Positions 32,516 through 41,423 of a stretch of 53,187 nt of DNA are shown piece by piece. The notes beneath the pieces are model-generated. The model did not search any database and was not told the origin of the DNA. It was given only the letters and a program-made list of their open reading frames with translations. Source of the stretch: CAYYWP01 sp050176585 (GTDB lineage: Bacteria > Desulfobacterota > Binatia > HRBIN30 > CADEER01); contig JBFXHX010000028.1 in assembly GCA_050176585.1 (NCBI GenBank), positions 1 through 53,187 on the forward strand, written 5' to 3'. The first letter of the stretch is position 1. Each line of letters opens with the position of its first letter. The translations under genes and the position numbers were made by a program.

Positions 32516-34012
32516 ATGGCCGCGCTGACCGCGCTGCTGGCTTTCGCCGACCTGGCGGTGGCCACTGAGGAGAGGCGCGGCGAGCATCCGTTCGAGGCCT
32601 ACCCGTGGTTTCCCGTGCCGGATGCGCTGACCCGCGAGAGACCCGACGGGGCGTTGGCTGGCCCGGTCGACCGACCGCCGCCCGTGTACTCGGTATATCG
32701 AGATGCGGACTACGATCCGGCGTGGGGCAACGGCACGGCCGAGAAGGACATCTTCAGCGCGATAAAGCTGATCCCGCTCGACCGCGAGCGGAAGTTCTAT
32801 CTCACGCTCGGCGGCGAAATCCGCGAGCGGTTCGAGTACTGGAACAACGAGAACTTCGGCGTCATCCCCGAGATGGCCGGCGAGAATGCCTTCTGGCTCC
32901 AGCGCATCATGATGCACCTGGACCTCCGCATGGGGCCCTACGTGCGGTTCCTCTTTCAGGGGAAGAGCAATCTCCACGAGGGCCGCAGCGACGGCGCGCG
33001 CCGGGTGGTCGACGAGGACGAGATCGATCTGCACCAGGCATACGCGGAGATCACCATACCGTACTCCGACGCGGACTGGCTCGCGGTGCGCGGCGGCCGG
33101 CAGGAGGTCGCCTTCGGCACCGGGCGGCTGCTCAATGCGCGCGAAGGGCCGAACGTGCGGCTCAGCTGGGACGGCGTGCGCACCATGCTGCGCTGGGACA
33201 ACTGGGAGCTCGATAATTTCTGGCTGCAGTTCGTCAACACGGAGGAGTTCGATTTCAACGACTCCACATCGGATTACCAGGTGTGGGGTGCGTATCTCGC
33301 GGGACCCGGGTTGTTCGAGCAAACCGGTTCCAACTTCTATTACATCGGCGACTACAGGCGCTCGGCGGTCTACATCGCCGGCGTCGAGTCCGAGGTGCGA
33401 CACACCCTCGGCACGCGGTTGTTCGGCCGCTCCGGATCCGCCGACTTCGACGTCGAAGGTGCCTGGCAGACCGGAACCTTCGGCCCCGCCACGATCGCCG
33501 CATGGTTCGTCTCGGGCCAGGCCGGCTACGCGTTCACGCCGCTATTCGGCAAGCCGCACCTGGCGCTGAAAGCGGACATCTTCAGCGGCAACCATTCCGC
33601 GCCGGTCGACCAGGGGGGCCGCACTCTGGCAACGTTCAATACGTTGTTCCCGCGCGGCAACTTGTTCAGCGAGCCGGCGCCGATCGGCCAGCAGAACATC
33701 ATCGCGTTGCACCCGCAGCTCGACTGGTATCCGAGCGAACAAGTCGTTATGACGTTGGCGCCGATCTTTTACTGGCGGCAGAGCATGAAGGACGGCATTT
33801 ACAACTGGGGCGGCTTCCCGATCACCCCGGGTACCCCCGACAGCGGCCGCTACACCGGCACCGAGATCTGGGTACAGGCGGACTACTGGTTCAACAAGCA
33901 TCTGCGCCTGTCGATCGCCTACGACCACTTTTTCATCTCGGACTTCTTCGCGGGCATTCCCGAGGCGCGCGACTACGACTTCGTCGCGGTGTGGGGCGTG
34001 TTCAAATTTTAG
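32516..34012 (+). CDS. Outer-membrane beta-barrel porin, alginate-export (AlgE-like) family
   Basis: About 498 residues from ATG 32516 (a GTG at 32408 would add 36 residues). A hydrophobic start MAALTALLAFADLAVA acts as the export signal. The body has alternating aromatic strands, for example FYLTLGGEIRERFEYWNN and RQEVAFGTGRLLNAREGPN, and ends in Phe (VWGVFKF), the outer-membrane barrel C-terminal signature. The alginate-export domain family includes porins found near hydrocarbon and aromatic degradation genes. It probably serves substrate entry for the preceding catabolic genes. It ends 11 bases inside the end of convergent tex. Start choice is uncertain. Confidence 0.8.
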   Translation: MAALTALLAFADLAVATEERRGEHPFEAYPWFPVPDALTRERPDGALAGPVDRPPPVYSVYRDADYDPAWGNGTAEKDIFSAIKLIPLDRERKFYLTLGGEIRERFEYWNNENFGVIPEMAGENAFWLQRIMMHLDLRMGPYVRFLFQGKSNLHEGRSDGARRVVDEDEIDLHQAYAEITIPYSDADWLAVRGGRQEVAFGTGRLLNAREGPNVRLSWDGVRTMLRWDNWELDNFWLQFVNTEEFDFNDSTSDYQVWGAYLAGPGLFEQTGSNFYYIGDYRRSAVYIAGVESEVRHTLGTRLFGRSGSADFDVEGAWQTGTFGPATIAAWFVSGQAGYAFTPLFGKPHLALKADIFSGNHSAPVDQGGRTLATFNTLFPRGNLFSEPAPIGQQNIIALHPQLDWYPSEQVVMTLAPIFYWRQSMKDGIYNWGGFPITPGTPDSGRYTGTEIWVQADYWFNKHLRLSIAYDHFFISDFFAGIPEARDYDFVAVWGVFKF

Positions 34013-36215
34013 CGGACGGTGGAGTAGGCGATCGCCGATCGCCGTCGCCAAGGCGCATGGTCAGCGCGATGCGCTGGCGCTGGTGATCCACGCTCAGCAC
34101 TTTGACCCGTACGACATCGCCGGCTTTCACGATCTCGCGCGGATCGCGGACGAACCGGTCCGCCAGCGCCGAGATGTGCACCAGCCCGTCCTGGTGGACG
34201 CCGATGTCGACGAACGCGCCGAAGTTCGTGACATTGCTGACCACGCCTTCCAGCATCATGCCGGGCCGCAGATCCTCTAGGCGCTCGACGCCGTCCTGGA
34301 ATGCCGCGGTGTGGAACTCCGGTCGCGGATCGCGGCCCGGCTTCTCCAGCTCGGCGAGGATGTCGCGCACGGTCGGCTCACCGAACCGCTCGTCGGCCAA
34401 CTCGCCGGGCGCGACGTCGCGCAAGAACGCGCGCTCGCCGATCACCTGCTGCAGGGCGCGGCCGCTGCGCGCGAGGAGGCGTTCGACAACCGGGTAGGCC
34501 TCCGGATGAACCGCCGAGGCGTCGAGCGGATTGTCGCCGTCGCGAATGCGGAGGAAGCCCGCTGCTTGTTCGAACGCGCGCACGCCGAGTCGTGGCACGC
34601 GCTTGAGCTGCTCCCGGTTGCGAAACGGGCCGTTCGCATCGCGGTAGGCGACGATGTTGGCCGCCAGACCCGCGTTCAAGCCCGACACGCGCGCCAGCAG
34701 CGGCACCGATGCAGTGTTCACCTCGACGCCCACCGCGTTCACGCAGTCCTCCGCCACGTCGGTGAGCGTGCGCGCCAGATCGCCCTGGCTCACGTCGTGT
34801 TGGTACTGGCCGACGCCGATCGAGCGCGGATCGATCTTGACGAGCTCCGCCAGCGGGTCCTGCAGCCGGCGCGCGATCGACACCGCGCCGCGTAGCGAGA
34901 CATCGAGGCCGGGCAGCTCTTGGGCCGCGAGCTCCGACGCCGAATAGACCGATGCCCCGGCTTCGCTGACCATGGCCTTGCGCAGCTCGAGCTCCGGATG
35001 GCGGCGAATCAGGTCGCCCGCCAGTTTGTCGGTTTCGCGCGATGCCGTGCCGTTGCCGATCGCCAGCAGCGCGACCCCGAAGCGCCGCGCCAGCTGCGCC
35101 AGCGTTTCCAGTGCCCCTTCCCAGTCGTTGCGCGGAGCGTGCGGATAGATCGTGTCGGTGGCGAGCACTTTCCCAGTAGGGTCGACGGCGGCGACCTTCA
35201 CGCCGGTGCGCAGCCCGGGATCGAGGCCGAGCGTCGTACGAGCTCCGGCCGGAGCGGCGAGCAGCAGGTCGCGCAGGTTGCACCCGAAGACCTGAATGGC
35301 TTCTGTTTCGGCGCGCTCGCGCAACCGCCCGTGCAGATCGCGCTCGAGCTGTGGATGCAGCTTGACGCGCCACGCGCGGCGGACGATCTCGATGAGCCAG
35401 CCGTCGGCTGGCCGGCCGCGCTCGGCGACTCCGAAATGCGCGGCTACCATGCCTTCGCCCGCGGACAGGCTGGCCGGTGCGCGCCGATCGTCTTCGGGGA
35501 GCGACAACGACAAGCGGAGCACCGCGTCGTGCTCGCCGCGAAAGAGCGCCAGCGCGCGGTGCGACGGGATCCTCTTGATGGGTTCGGCGTAGTCGAAATA
35601 GTCGGCGAACTTCGCGCCGTGCGCGCGCTTTTCGGGTACTGCCGTCGCGCGCAGCTCGCCGCGCTCCCAGAGGTGGTCGCGCAGCCGGCCCACGAGCTCC
35701 GGCGCTTCGGCGAAGCGCTCGATCAGGATGTGGCCAGCGCCCTCGAGCGCGCTGTCGACGCCGAGCACACCTTTAGCCGCATCGACGAACGCGGCGGCGG
35801 GCTCTGGCGGGGCGCGGTTCGGGTTCCGCAGGATCGCGAGCGCCAGCGGCTCGAGGCCGGCCTCGCGCGCTACCTGAGCTTTCGTGCGGCGCTTCGGGCG
35901 AAACGGGAGGTAGAGATCTTCCAGTGCCGTCCGCGTCTCCACCGCCAGGATGGCCGCCTCGAGCTCCGGCGTGAGCAGTCCTTGCGCGCGGATGCTGTCG
36001 AGCACCGCCGCGCGCCGGGTCTCCAGCTCGCGGAGATACGCGAGGCGGTGCTGGAGCGTGCGCAGTTGCCCATCGTCGAGTCCGCCGGTGGCTTCCTTGC
36101 GATATCGCGCGATGAACGGGACGGTTGCGCCGCCGTCGAGCAGGCGCATCGCCGCGACCACTTGCCGCGGCTGGGCGCGCACTTCATCCGCGAGACGCTG
36201 CTCGACCGATCTCAT
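34002..36215 (-). CDS. tex: Tex family RNA-binding protein (S1 domain)
   Basis: 737 residues, slightly shorter than many Tex proteins (about 770). The N-terminal helical part has VPFIARYRKEATGGLDD; the YqgF-like domain includes LGLDPGLRTGVKVA; GQYQHDVSQGDLARTLTDV and the helix-hairpin-helix NGPFRNREQLKRVPRLG follow; the C-terminal S1 domain begins GMMLEGVVSNVTNFGAFVDI. Tex is a nucleic-acid-binding factor involved in transcription and 23S rRNA or mRNA processes; it is a housekeeping gene sitting between two catabolic blocks. Convergent with the porin gene. Confidence 0.95.
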   Translation of the reverse strand: MRSVEQRLADEVRAQPRQVVAAMRLLDGGATVPFIARYRKEATGGLDDGQLRTLQHRLAYLRELETRRAAVLDSIRAQGLLTPELEAAILAVETRTALEDLYLPFRPKRRTKAQVAREAGLEPLALAILRNPNRAPPEPAAAFVDAAKGVLGVDSALEGAGHILIERFAEAPELVGRLRDHLWERGELRATAVPEKRAHGAKFADYFDYAEPIKRIPSHRALALFRGEHDAVLRLSLSLPEDDRRAPASLSAGEGMVAAHFGVAERGRPADGWLIEIVRRAWRVKLHPQLERDLHGRLRERAETEAIQVFGCNLRDLLLAAPAGARTTLGLDPGLRTGVKVAAVDPTGKVLATDTIYPHAPRNDWEGALETLAQLARRFGVALLAIGNGTASRETDKLAGDLIRRHPELELRKAMVSEAGASVYSASELAAQELPGLDVSLRGAVSIARRLQDPLAELVKIDPRSIGVGQYQHDVSQGDLARTLTDVAEDCVNAVGVEVNTASVPLLARVSGLNAGLAANIVAYRDANGPFRNREQLKRVPRLGVRAFEQAAGFLRIRDGDNPLDASAVHPEAYPVVERLLARSGRALQQVIGERAFLRDVAPGELADERFGEPTVRDILAELEKPGRDPRPEFHTAAFQDGVERLEDLRPGMMLEGVVSNVTNFGAFVDIGVHQDGLVHISALADRFVRDPREIVKAGDVVRVKVLSVDHQRQRIALTMRLGDGDRRSPTPPSAKI

Positions 36216-36354
36216 CGCCCGAGTCGTACCCGGCGGCCTCGCGGGGCGACAAGATAGCCGCTCGATCTGCGCCGCCCGGAGGCGCGGCTATTGGCGCGGA
36301 CGAGCGGCAATTGCGCGCCGATGCCGCGGCCACCCCGCCGGTCGCCGAAAACGA

Positions 36355-36383
36355 TTGACAGGAATAATACGTATAAGTTACGA
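36355..36383 (+). promoter_or_regulatory. Candidate promoter/operator of the second monooxygenase operon
   Basis: An AT-rich patch, unusual in this DNA, holds TTGACA at 36355-36360 and TAATAC/TATAAG-like hexamers at 36365-36377; the spacing to a consensus -10 is not ideal. CGTA-TAAGT-TACG at 36370-36382 is a short inverted repeat that could bind the GntR-type regulator encoded at the end of the same gene group. It lies about 85 bases before the beta-subunit start. Confidence 0.35.
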
Positions 36384-36467
36384 CGTGCGCGCTTCCACGG
36401 AAATCTCGAGCGCGAGCGCAACGATGCATTTGTCGCGGCCCTGTGTGGGCTCCGAGGCAGGGAAGAG

Positions 36468-37502
36468 ATGAGCGCACCAAAACACATGGGCGGCGATAAG
36501 TGGTTCACCTACATCGCGCCCAAGGGCAAACGCGCGACGGAGTATGAAGAGCTGACGCTCTACGTGCAGCCGGAGCCGAAGAACTGGCAATGGCAGGGAT
36601 GGCTCACGCGCTTTCCCGACGGGCGGCCGCCGTGGGTCGTCGAGTCGACGGCTTTGCGCTGCGAGGATTGGTTCCGCTTTCGCGATCCGAGCGCGATGTG
36701 GCAGCGGCCGTACGTGGCATTTCAGGCCGCGCGCGTCAGCCACCTCGAGGCCATGATGCGGACGGCGGCTTCGCGCGGCGTGTTCGAGAGCTTCTCCGAG
36801 CGGTGGGTTGGTATTTTGGAGAAGTACCTGCAGGCCTGCGCCCATCCGGAATACGGCCTGTTTCGCGCGTTCGCATACGCACAGCGGGAAGCCCTCTCCG
36901 ACAGCCTCGGCAATGCGCTCACCTACAACTCGTCGGACAAGGTGCGCTATGCGCAGGACCTCGCGATCTACGGCATGGAGCTCGCCGGGGCCCGCGCCGG
37001 CTTCTCGGAAACCGCTGGCAAAGAGACCTGGTTGAACGACCCGCTGCTGCAGGGCGCGAGAGAGGTCGTGGAGCGGATCATGGCGCTCAGCGATTGGGGT
37101 GAGATCACCGTCGCGAGCAATCTGCTGTTCGAGCCCCTGTGGGGCAGCCTGATTCGCGCCGAGTTCTTCATGGGGGTGGCGCCGCACAACGGCGACGCGA
37201 CCACTCCGATGCTGGCGGAAACGGCCGAGAGTGATCTCGATCGCAATGTCCGCTGGACCAAGAGCTTCCTGCAGCTGGTGCTCGACGATCAGACCAACGG
37301 CAGCGCGAACCGCGAGATCCTGCTCGAATGGCTTGCGCGCTGGCGGCCGCTGGTGGATCGGGCCTGCCGCGAGCTCGCGCCGCTGTTCGATCTCGCGCCC
37401 GTGCGCCCGCTGGAGTTCGCCGCCGCATACGGCCGGGTTTCGACGCGTGCGGAGGCAGTGCTCGCCCAGTTCGGGCTGAGCAGCGCCGCGCTGAGCAGTT
37501 GA
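36468..37502 (+). CDS. Second diiron monooxygenase, hydroxylase beta subunit
   Basis: 344 residues of the soluble diiron monooxygenase beta family. KRATEYEELTLYVQPEPKNW is the N-terminal signature, RDPSAMWQRPYVAFQAARV and NALTYNSSDKVRYAQDLAIY are typical of propane/phenol-type beta subunits. ATG at 36468 follows AGGGAAGAG. The gene order beta-effector-alpha mirrors phenol hydroxylases (L-M-N) although the alpha sequence looks propane-monooxygenase-like. Confidence 0.88.
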   Translation: MSAPKHMGGDKWFTYIAPKGKRATEYEELTLYVQPEPKNWQWQGWLTRFPDGRPPWVVESTALRCEDWFRFRDPSAMWQRPYVAFQAARVSHLEAMMRTAASRGVFESFSERWVGILEKYLQACAHPEYGLFRAFAYAQREALSDSLGNALTYNSSDKVRYAQDLAIYGMELAGARAGFSETAGKETWLNDPLLQGAREVVERIMALSDWGEITVASNLLFEPLWGSLIRAEFFMGVAPHNGDATTPMLAETAESDLDRNVRWTKSFLQLVLDDQTNGSANREILLEWLARWRPLVDRACRELAPLFDLAPVRPLEFAAAYGRVSTRAEAVLAQFGLSSAALSS

Positions 37503-37514
37503 GTGGGTGCGCTC

Positions 37515-37862
37515 ATGTCGGAAGCGGTGGGAGCGCCACGTGAGACGGTCGCCTTCGTGCTGATGCGCGGCGAAGAGGGCGAGGCCGCTGTGAGCATGTT
37601 CGAAGGCAGCGATCAGCCCGGGCTGCGCATTCGCGACAACGGCGTTTATTACACCGTCGAGGCACCGGGCCGGCTCGAGATCGATCTCGACGAGCTCAGC
37701 GATCGCGTCGGCCGCCCAATCGACGTCTCATCGTTCCTCGTCGTGCTGTCGACCTTTGTCGGCCGCATCGAGATCACCGGCAACAAGATCGCCGTATGCA
37801 CCGAAATGCTCGACCTGGAACCGGCCGCGCCTCGCGGCGGGGCCGATGGGGACGGGCGATAG
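37515..37862 (+). CDS. Second diiron monooxygenase, coupling/effector protein (MmoB/DmpM family)
   Basis: 115 residues. VAFVLMRGEEGEAAVSMFEG and VGRPIDVSSFLVVLSTFVGR are the two halves of the MmoB/DmpM fold. ATG 37515 lies 12 bases after the beta-subunit stop; an in-frame GTG at 37503 is less likely. It regulates oxygen activation by binding to the hydroxylase. Confidence 0.85.
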   Translation: MSEAVGAPRETVAFVLMRGEEGEAAVSMFEGSDQPGLRIRDNGVYYTVEAPGRLEIDLDELSDRVGRPIDVSSFLVVLSTFVGRIEITGNKIAVCTEMLDLEPAAPRGGADGDGR

Positions 37863-37892
37863 CGGGTAGGCCGCCCAGCGGAGGAGGAACCG

Positions 37893-39395
37893 ATGGCATA
37901 CGATCCAGTGAAAGCGCACGAGAAGGTCAAGCACCTCGACTGGGACCCCTCGTATGTGAAGCCGGAGCCGAAGTATCGCACCAGGTATTTCATTCCCAAG
38001 AAGGGCCGTGACCCCTTCCGGCATCTGATGCGCGAATACATGAGCATGCAAGCGGAGAAGGACGACCGCCAATTCGGCTTCCTCGATGGCGCCGCGCGTA
38101 TGGGCAATCCCAACGCCGCCCAGGAGCGCTGGATCGAGTGCATGAAGGTGATGATGTCCGCATTCCCGGCTGCCGAGTACGCCGCCGGGAAGCTCATGGG
38201 CTTGCTGATCGAGGCCGTCGACAACGCCGAGCTGCGGCAGGGCTACCTGGCGCAGATGCTCGATGAGGTGCGCCACTATCAACAGTTCCTGTATCTCAAT
38301 CGATTTTTCACCAAGAACTACCGGGACCCGGAGGGTTTCAATTCGTGCATGGTGCGCGCCGGCGACAACGGCATCTGCGCCGGCGCCCGGTCCGCGGCGG
38401 AGATGTTCTGCTCGAATGACCCGATCGAGGGCGCGCTCAGCCTGATGGTGCTCGACGAGACCGCGTATACGAACCCGATCTTCGTCGGCTTGCCGAAGGT
38501 CGCCGCGCTGCAAGGCGATCAAGCGGTGGTCTCGGTGATGCTCAGCATCCAATCCGACGAAGCGCGGCACATGGCGAATGGCTATGCCACCCTGGTGACG
38601 CTGCTCGGCGATGATCGGAATTTGCCGATGCTGCAGGAGTCGATCGACAAGTATTTCTGGCGCCTCGACCGCTTCGTCGGGGCGGCGCTCGGTTACGTCG
38701 TGGATTACGGCGCCGTAGTGCGCTCCGATCCCTATCGCGCGCTGTTCAAGGAATGGGTGTTGGACGACTGGGTCGGCAGCTACATCGCCAAGCTCGGGCG
38801 GTTCGGCCTGCGCCCGCCCAAGAATCTCGACGAGGTCGCGGCGGCTGCGCCGTGGGTGGGCCACACCACCGCCGTGAACATCTATGCGACCTGGCCGTTG
38901 CAGTTCTGGCGGATGGATCCGCCGAACGAGCGCGACATGCAGTGGTTCGAGCAGCACTACCCGAACTGGTACTCCTACTACGGCTGGTTCTGGGAGGAAG
39001 CGAAACGCATGGCGGACCCCGCCAATGGCGCGTTGCCCATGCAGCTGTTCGCCAAACCTCCTCCGTTCTGTCAGGTCTGCCTGTTCCCCTGCGTGATGCC
39101 GCGCCCGGATATCTCGACCGGGCGGATCGTCTACGTGGACGGGAAGAAGCGCGCCTTCTGCTCGGAGGCCTGCCAGTGGATGTACGAGCTCGAGCCCGAG
39201 AAGTACCGCGAGTACGTCAATCTCTACGAGCGCTTCGACGGCTGGGACCTGGCGGACGTGATCCTCGCCCTCGGATATGTGCGCAAGGACGGAAAGACGC
39301 TGCTCGCGCAGCCGACGTTGAACACGGAGCGCATGTGGACGGTGGAGGACATCCGCCGCGTCGGCTATGTCCTGCGCAATCCCCTGGCCGATTAG
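37893..39395 (+). CDS. Second diiron monooxygenase, hydroxylase alpha subunit (propane monooxygenase-like)
   Basis: 500 residues. Iron ligands: Glu95 (FPAAEYAA), Glu125/His128 (MLDEVRH), Glu189 (VLDETAYTN), Glu223/His226 (SDEARH). From about residue 390 there is a YHS-like metal-binding segment (CQVCLFPC, FCSEACQWMYELEPEKY). The start KAHEKVKHLDWDPSYV and the end DLADVILALGYVRKDGKTLL follow PrmA/MimA-type alpha subunits (propane, tetrahydrofuran and acetone/propene-type monooxygenases) rather than TmoA at 10.2 kb. GAGGAGG precedes the ATG. Substrate probably a short alkane, ether or alkene, by family only. Confidence 0.9.
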   Translation: MAYDPVKAHEKVKHLDWDPSYVKPEPKYRTRYFIPKKGRDPFRHLMREYMSMQAEKDDRQFGFLDGAARMGNPNAAQERWIECMKVMMSAFPAAEYAAGKLMGLLIEAVDNAELRQGYLAQMLDEVRHYQQFLYLNRFFTKNYRDPEGFNSCMVRAGDNGICAGARSAAEMFCSNDPIEGALSLMVLDETAYTNPIFVGLPKVAALQGDQAVVSVMLSIQSDEARHMANGYATLVTLLGDDRNLPMLQESIDKYFWRLDRFVGAALGYVVDYGAVVRSDPYRALFKEWVLDDWVGSYIAKLGRFGLRPPKNLDEVAAAAPWVGHTTAVNIYATWPLQFWRMDPPNERDMQWFEQHYPNWYSYYGWFWEEAKRMADPANGALPMQLFAKPPPFCQVCLFPCVMPRPDISTGRIVYVDGKKRAFCSEACQWMYELEPEKYREYVNLYERFDGWDLADVILALGYVRKDGKTLLAQPTLNTERMWTVEDIRRVGYVLRNPLAD

Positions 39396-39406
39396 TCTCG
39401 GACGGC

Positions 39407-39709
39407 ATGGTGTTCTGGATCACGCTGGCGCCCTTCGATCATCGCTTCGAGTGCGATTCCGAGGAGCCGATCCTGGCTGCGGCTCTTCGGAACGGGTTTC
39501 ACCTGCGTCACGGATGCAAGCAGGGCGGCTGCGGCAGTTGCAAGACGAAAGTCGTCTCTGGTGAGGTCGAGATGGTGGGGGGCACGAGCTTCGCGCTGAT
39601 GGATTTCGAGGAGGAGCAGGGATACGCGCTCATGTGCTCGTCGTATCCGATCTCCGACGTAACGCTCGATTTGGGAGACTACTCTGCGGAGGAATTGCTC
39701 GAGGGGTAG
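39407..39709 (+). CDS. Stand-alone [2Fe-2S] plant-type ferredoxin
   Basis: 100 residues with the chloroplast-type cluster motif CKQGGCGSC near residues 37-45 and a fourth Cys in YALMCSSYP. It matches the N-terminal ferredoxin domain of monooxygenase reductases (MmoC, DmpP, PrmB), but the FAD and NAD domains that normally follow are missing: the frame stops at GYSAEELLEG-like sequence and a regulator gene comes next. ATG 39407 lies 11 bases after the alpha gene. It is probably the electron donor, served by a reductase elsewhere. Confidence 0.87.
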   Translation: MVFWITLAPFDHRFECDSEEPILAAALRNGFHLRHGCKQGGCGSCKTKVVSGEVEMVGGTSFALMDFEEEQGYALMCSSYPISDVTLDLGDYSAEELLEG

Positions 39710-39751
39710 GGCGGCGCGGCGGTAATTGCGCCGCGGCACTGGACACGGGGA

Positions 39752-40576
39752 ATGAGCATGCTCAGCCGGAAACTACCGCTTTGGTACCAACTCGCCCAGA
39801 CGCTGCGCACGCAGATCCTGAGCGGTGAGCTCGCCAATGGGTGCAAAGTCGAACCCGAGACCGAGCTCGCCGTTCGACACGGCGTGAGCGTGATCACGGT
39901 GCGCCAGGCGTTGAAATCGCTCGAGTCCGAAGGCCTGATCTCGCGACATCGCGGCCGCGGGACGTTCGTCACCGCCCAGTGCCCATCGCGCAGAGAGCTG
40001 AAGCTGATTGGCTCCGTCGAGACCATCGTGGCGTTGCACTTGAGCGAAAACACCACGGTGCTCCAAAAGGGCTTCATACCGGTGCCCGCCGACTTGCAGA
40101 GCCTGTTCCCCGACACCGACCGCCTCATCCAATTCCGCCGTTTGCGCCAGGAGGAAGGGCTACCGTTCTCGTACGCGATCAACCACGTGCTGCCGGAGTA
40201 CGGGCGGCGCATCAGCGCGGCACAGTTGCGCCGGTATTCGATGGTGAAGATCCTGCGGGATTCGCTGCAGATCGCCCTGGGGACGATCAAGCTGTCAGTG
40301 GAGGCGACCACCGCGAGCGAGGAGGTCGCGAAGATCCTCGAGATCGACCTGCATGCCCCGGTACTGCGGTTCTCGGGCGTCGGCGCCGACCAGAGCGGGC
40401 GGGTCATCGACTTCGCCACCATTTATTATCGCGCCGACCGATTTCAGTTCACCGTCGACATCGACGTGAGCGGCGAGGGGTTGGAGAGATCGCGGCAATC
40501 CGCCCGGGGTTGGGAGCTCAGCGAGCGCCGCATGCCCCTGACCCGATATCCGGCGCGCGCGGTGGCGAGCGCCTGA
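39752..40576 (+). CDS. GntR family transcriptional regulator with UTRA domain
   Basis: 274 residues. The winged helix is LWYQLAQTLRTQILSGEL, with recognition-helix region VSVITVRQALKSLESEG and wing RHRGRGTFV; residues 80-235 form a UTRA (HutC/FarR-type) ligand domain. It lies 42 bases after the ferredoxin gene, so it is likely co-transcribed and probably regulates this monooxygenase group, perhaps through the inverted repeat near 36.37 kb. ATG 39758 is an equally possible start with better spacing from GGGGA. Confidence 0.88.
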   Translation: MSMLSRKLPLWYQLAQTLRTQILSGELANGCKVEPETELAVRHGVSVITVRQALKSLESEGLISRHRGRGTFVTAQCPSRRELKLIGSVETIVALHLSENTTVLQKGFIPVPADLQSLFPDTDRLIQFRRLRQEEGLPFSYAINHVLPEYGRRISAAQLRRYSMVKILRDSLQIALGTIKLSVEATTASEEVAKILEIDLHAPVLRFSGVGADQSGRVIDFATIYYRADRFQFTVDIDVSGEGLERSRQSARGWELSERRMPLTRYPARAVASA

Positions 40577-40641
40577 GGCGGCGACGCTGACGCCGCACGC
40601 CGCCGTCGCGACGGCGCCGGCGCGCGAAGGAGCACATCTAG

Positions 40642-41247
40642 ATGATCACCTTGTACGGCTATCCAACGTCCCCGAATACGCGCAAGGTCCTGCTCGTGTT
40701 GGCCGAGAAAGGCCTCGAGTGGACGTGGGTGAACGTCGATTTACTGAGGGCGGAGCAGAAGTCGGCGGAGTTCCTGCGCCGAAATCCGCACGGGAAGGTC
40801 CCCGTCGTGGACATCGACGGCCGGCATATTTGGGAATCGACGATCATCAACGAGTACCTCGAGGAGCGGTATCCGCGCCCGCCGCTGTTGCCTGCCGATC
40901 CGATCGAGCGCGCGCGCGCCCGCATGCTGGAGGATTACTGCGACACGCAATTGGCGCCGGCGATCACCGCGCTGTTCGTGGAGTACGTGATGAAGACACC
41001 GACGGCTCGCGATCGCCAGGCGATCGAGGCGGCGGACGCCGCGGTGCGCCGGTGCATTGATCAAGTCGAGCAGGAGCTCGATGGCAACGACTACCTCGTC
41101 GGGCGATATACCCTCGCCGACGCGGCCTTTACGCCGTTCATCACGCTGGCGCCGACGTTCGGCATCTTGATCGACGACACTCGCGCGAAAGTTCGGAACT
41201 GGGTCAACCGGCTCACTGCACGACCGAGCTTTCGAGTGTTGACGTAA
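40642..41247 (+). CDS. Glutathione S-transferase family protein
   Basis: 201 residues. Thioredoxin-like N-terminal domain LYGYPTSPNTRKVLLVL with PHGKVPVVD (cis-Pro) and ESTIINEYLEERYP (Glu-Ser glutathione contact), then a helical C-terminal domain with DYLVGRYTLADAAFTPF. Such enzymes detoxify epoxides or open rings in oxygenase pathways. GGAG at 40629 precedes the ATG. Fits as an epoxide or quinone handling enzyme next to the monooxygenase operon. Confidence 0.88.
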   Translation: MITLYGYPTSPNTRKVLLVLAEKGLEWTWVNVDLLRAEQKSAEFLRRNPHGKVPVVDIDGRHIWESTIINEYLEERYPRPPLLPADPIERARARMLEDYCDTQLAPAITALFVEYVMKTPTARDRQAIEAADAAVRRCIDQVEQELDGNDYLVGRYTLADAAFTPFITLAPTFGILIDDTRAKVRNWVNRLTARPSFRVLT

Positions 41248-41310
41248 GGGGGGTTGCGGGGTGGGGGCCGACCCGCTTCCGGGGTCTCTGCACGCGGGTC
41301 GCACGGGCGC

Positions 41311-41348
41311 GAGGGGGCGGGGGGGCCGCACGGCACCCCCGCCCCCTC
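41311..41348. terminator. 13-bp perfect hairpin between convergent genes
   Basis: GAGGGGGCGGGGG (41311-41323) pairs perfectly with CCCCCGCCCCCTC (41336-41348); an inner GCC/GGC (41325-41327 with 41332-41334) shortens the loop. It lies between the glutathione transferase gene and the convergent glycine-zipper gene and can serve both directions. The G-runs could also form a G-quadruplex on the plus strand. Confidence 0.6.
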
Positions 41349-41423
41349 CAATGCACACTCGGGCGCTGCGCGGCTCGGTGCCGCGAGCGCTCCGGCGCCG
41401 TCACCTACTCGTCCGCTAGGGTT

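Noticed and set aside
39407..39709. Ferredoxin as a truncated complete reductase
   Set aside because: No FAD- or NAD-binding motif was found in any frame after the stop; the regulator gene begins 42 bases later, so there is no room for remnants.
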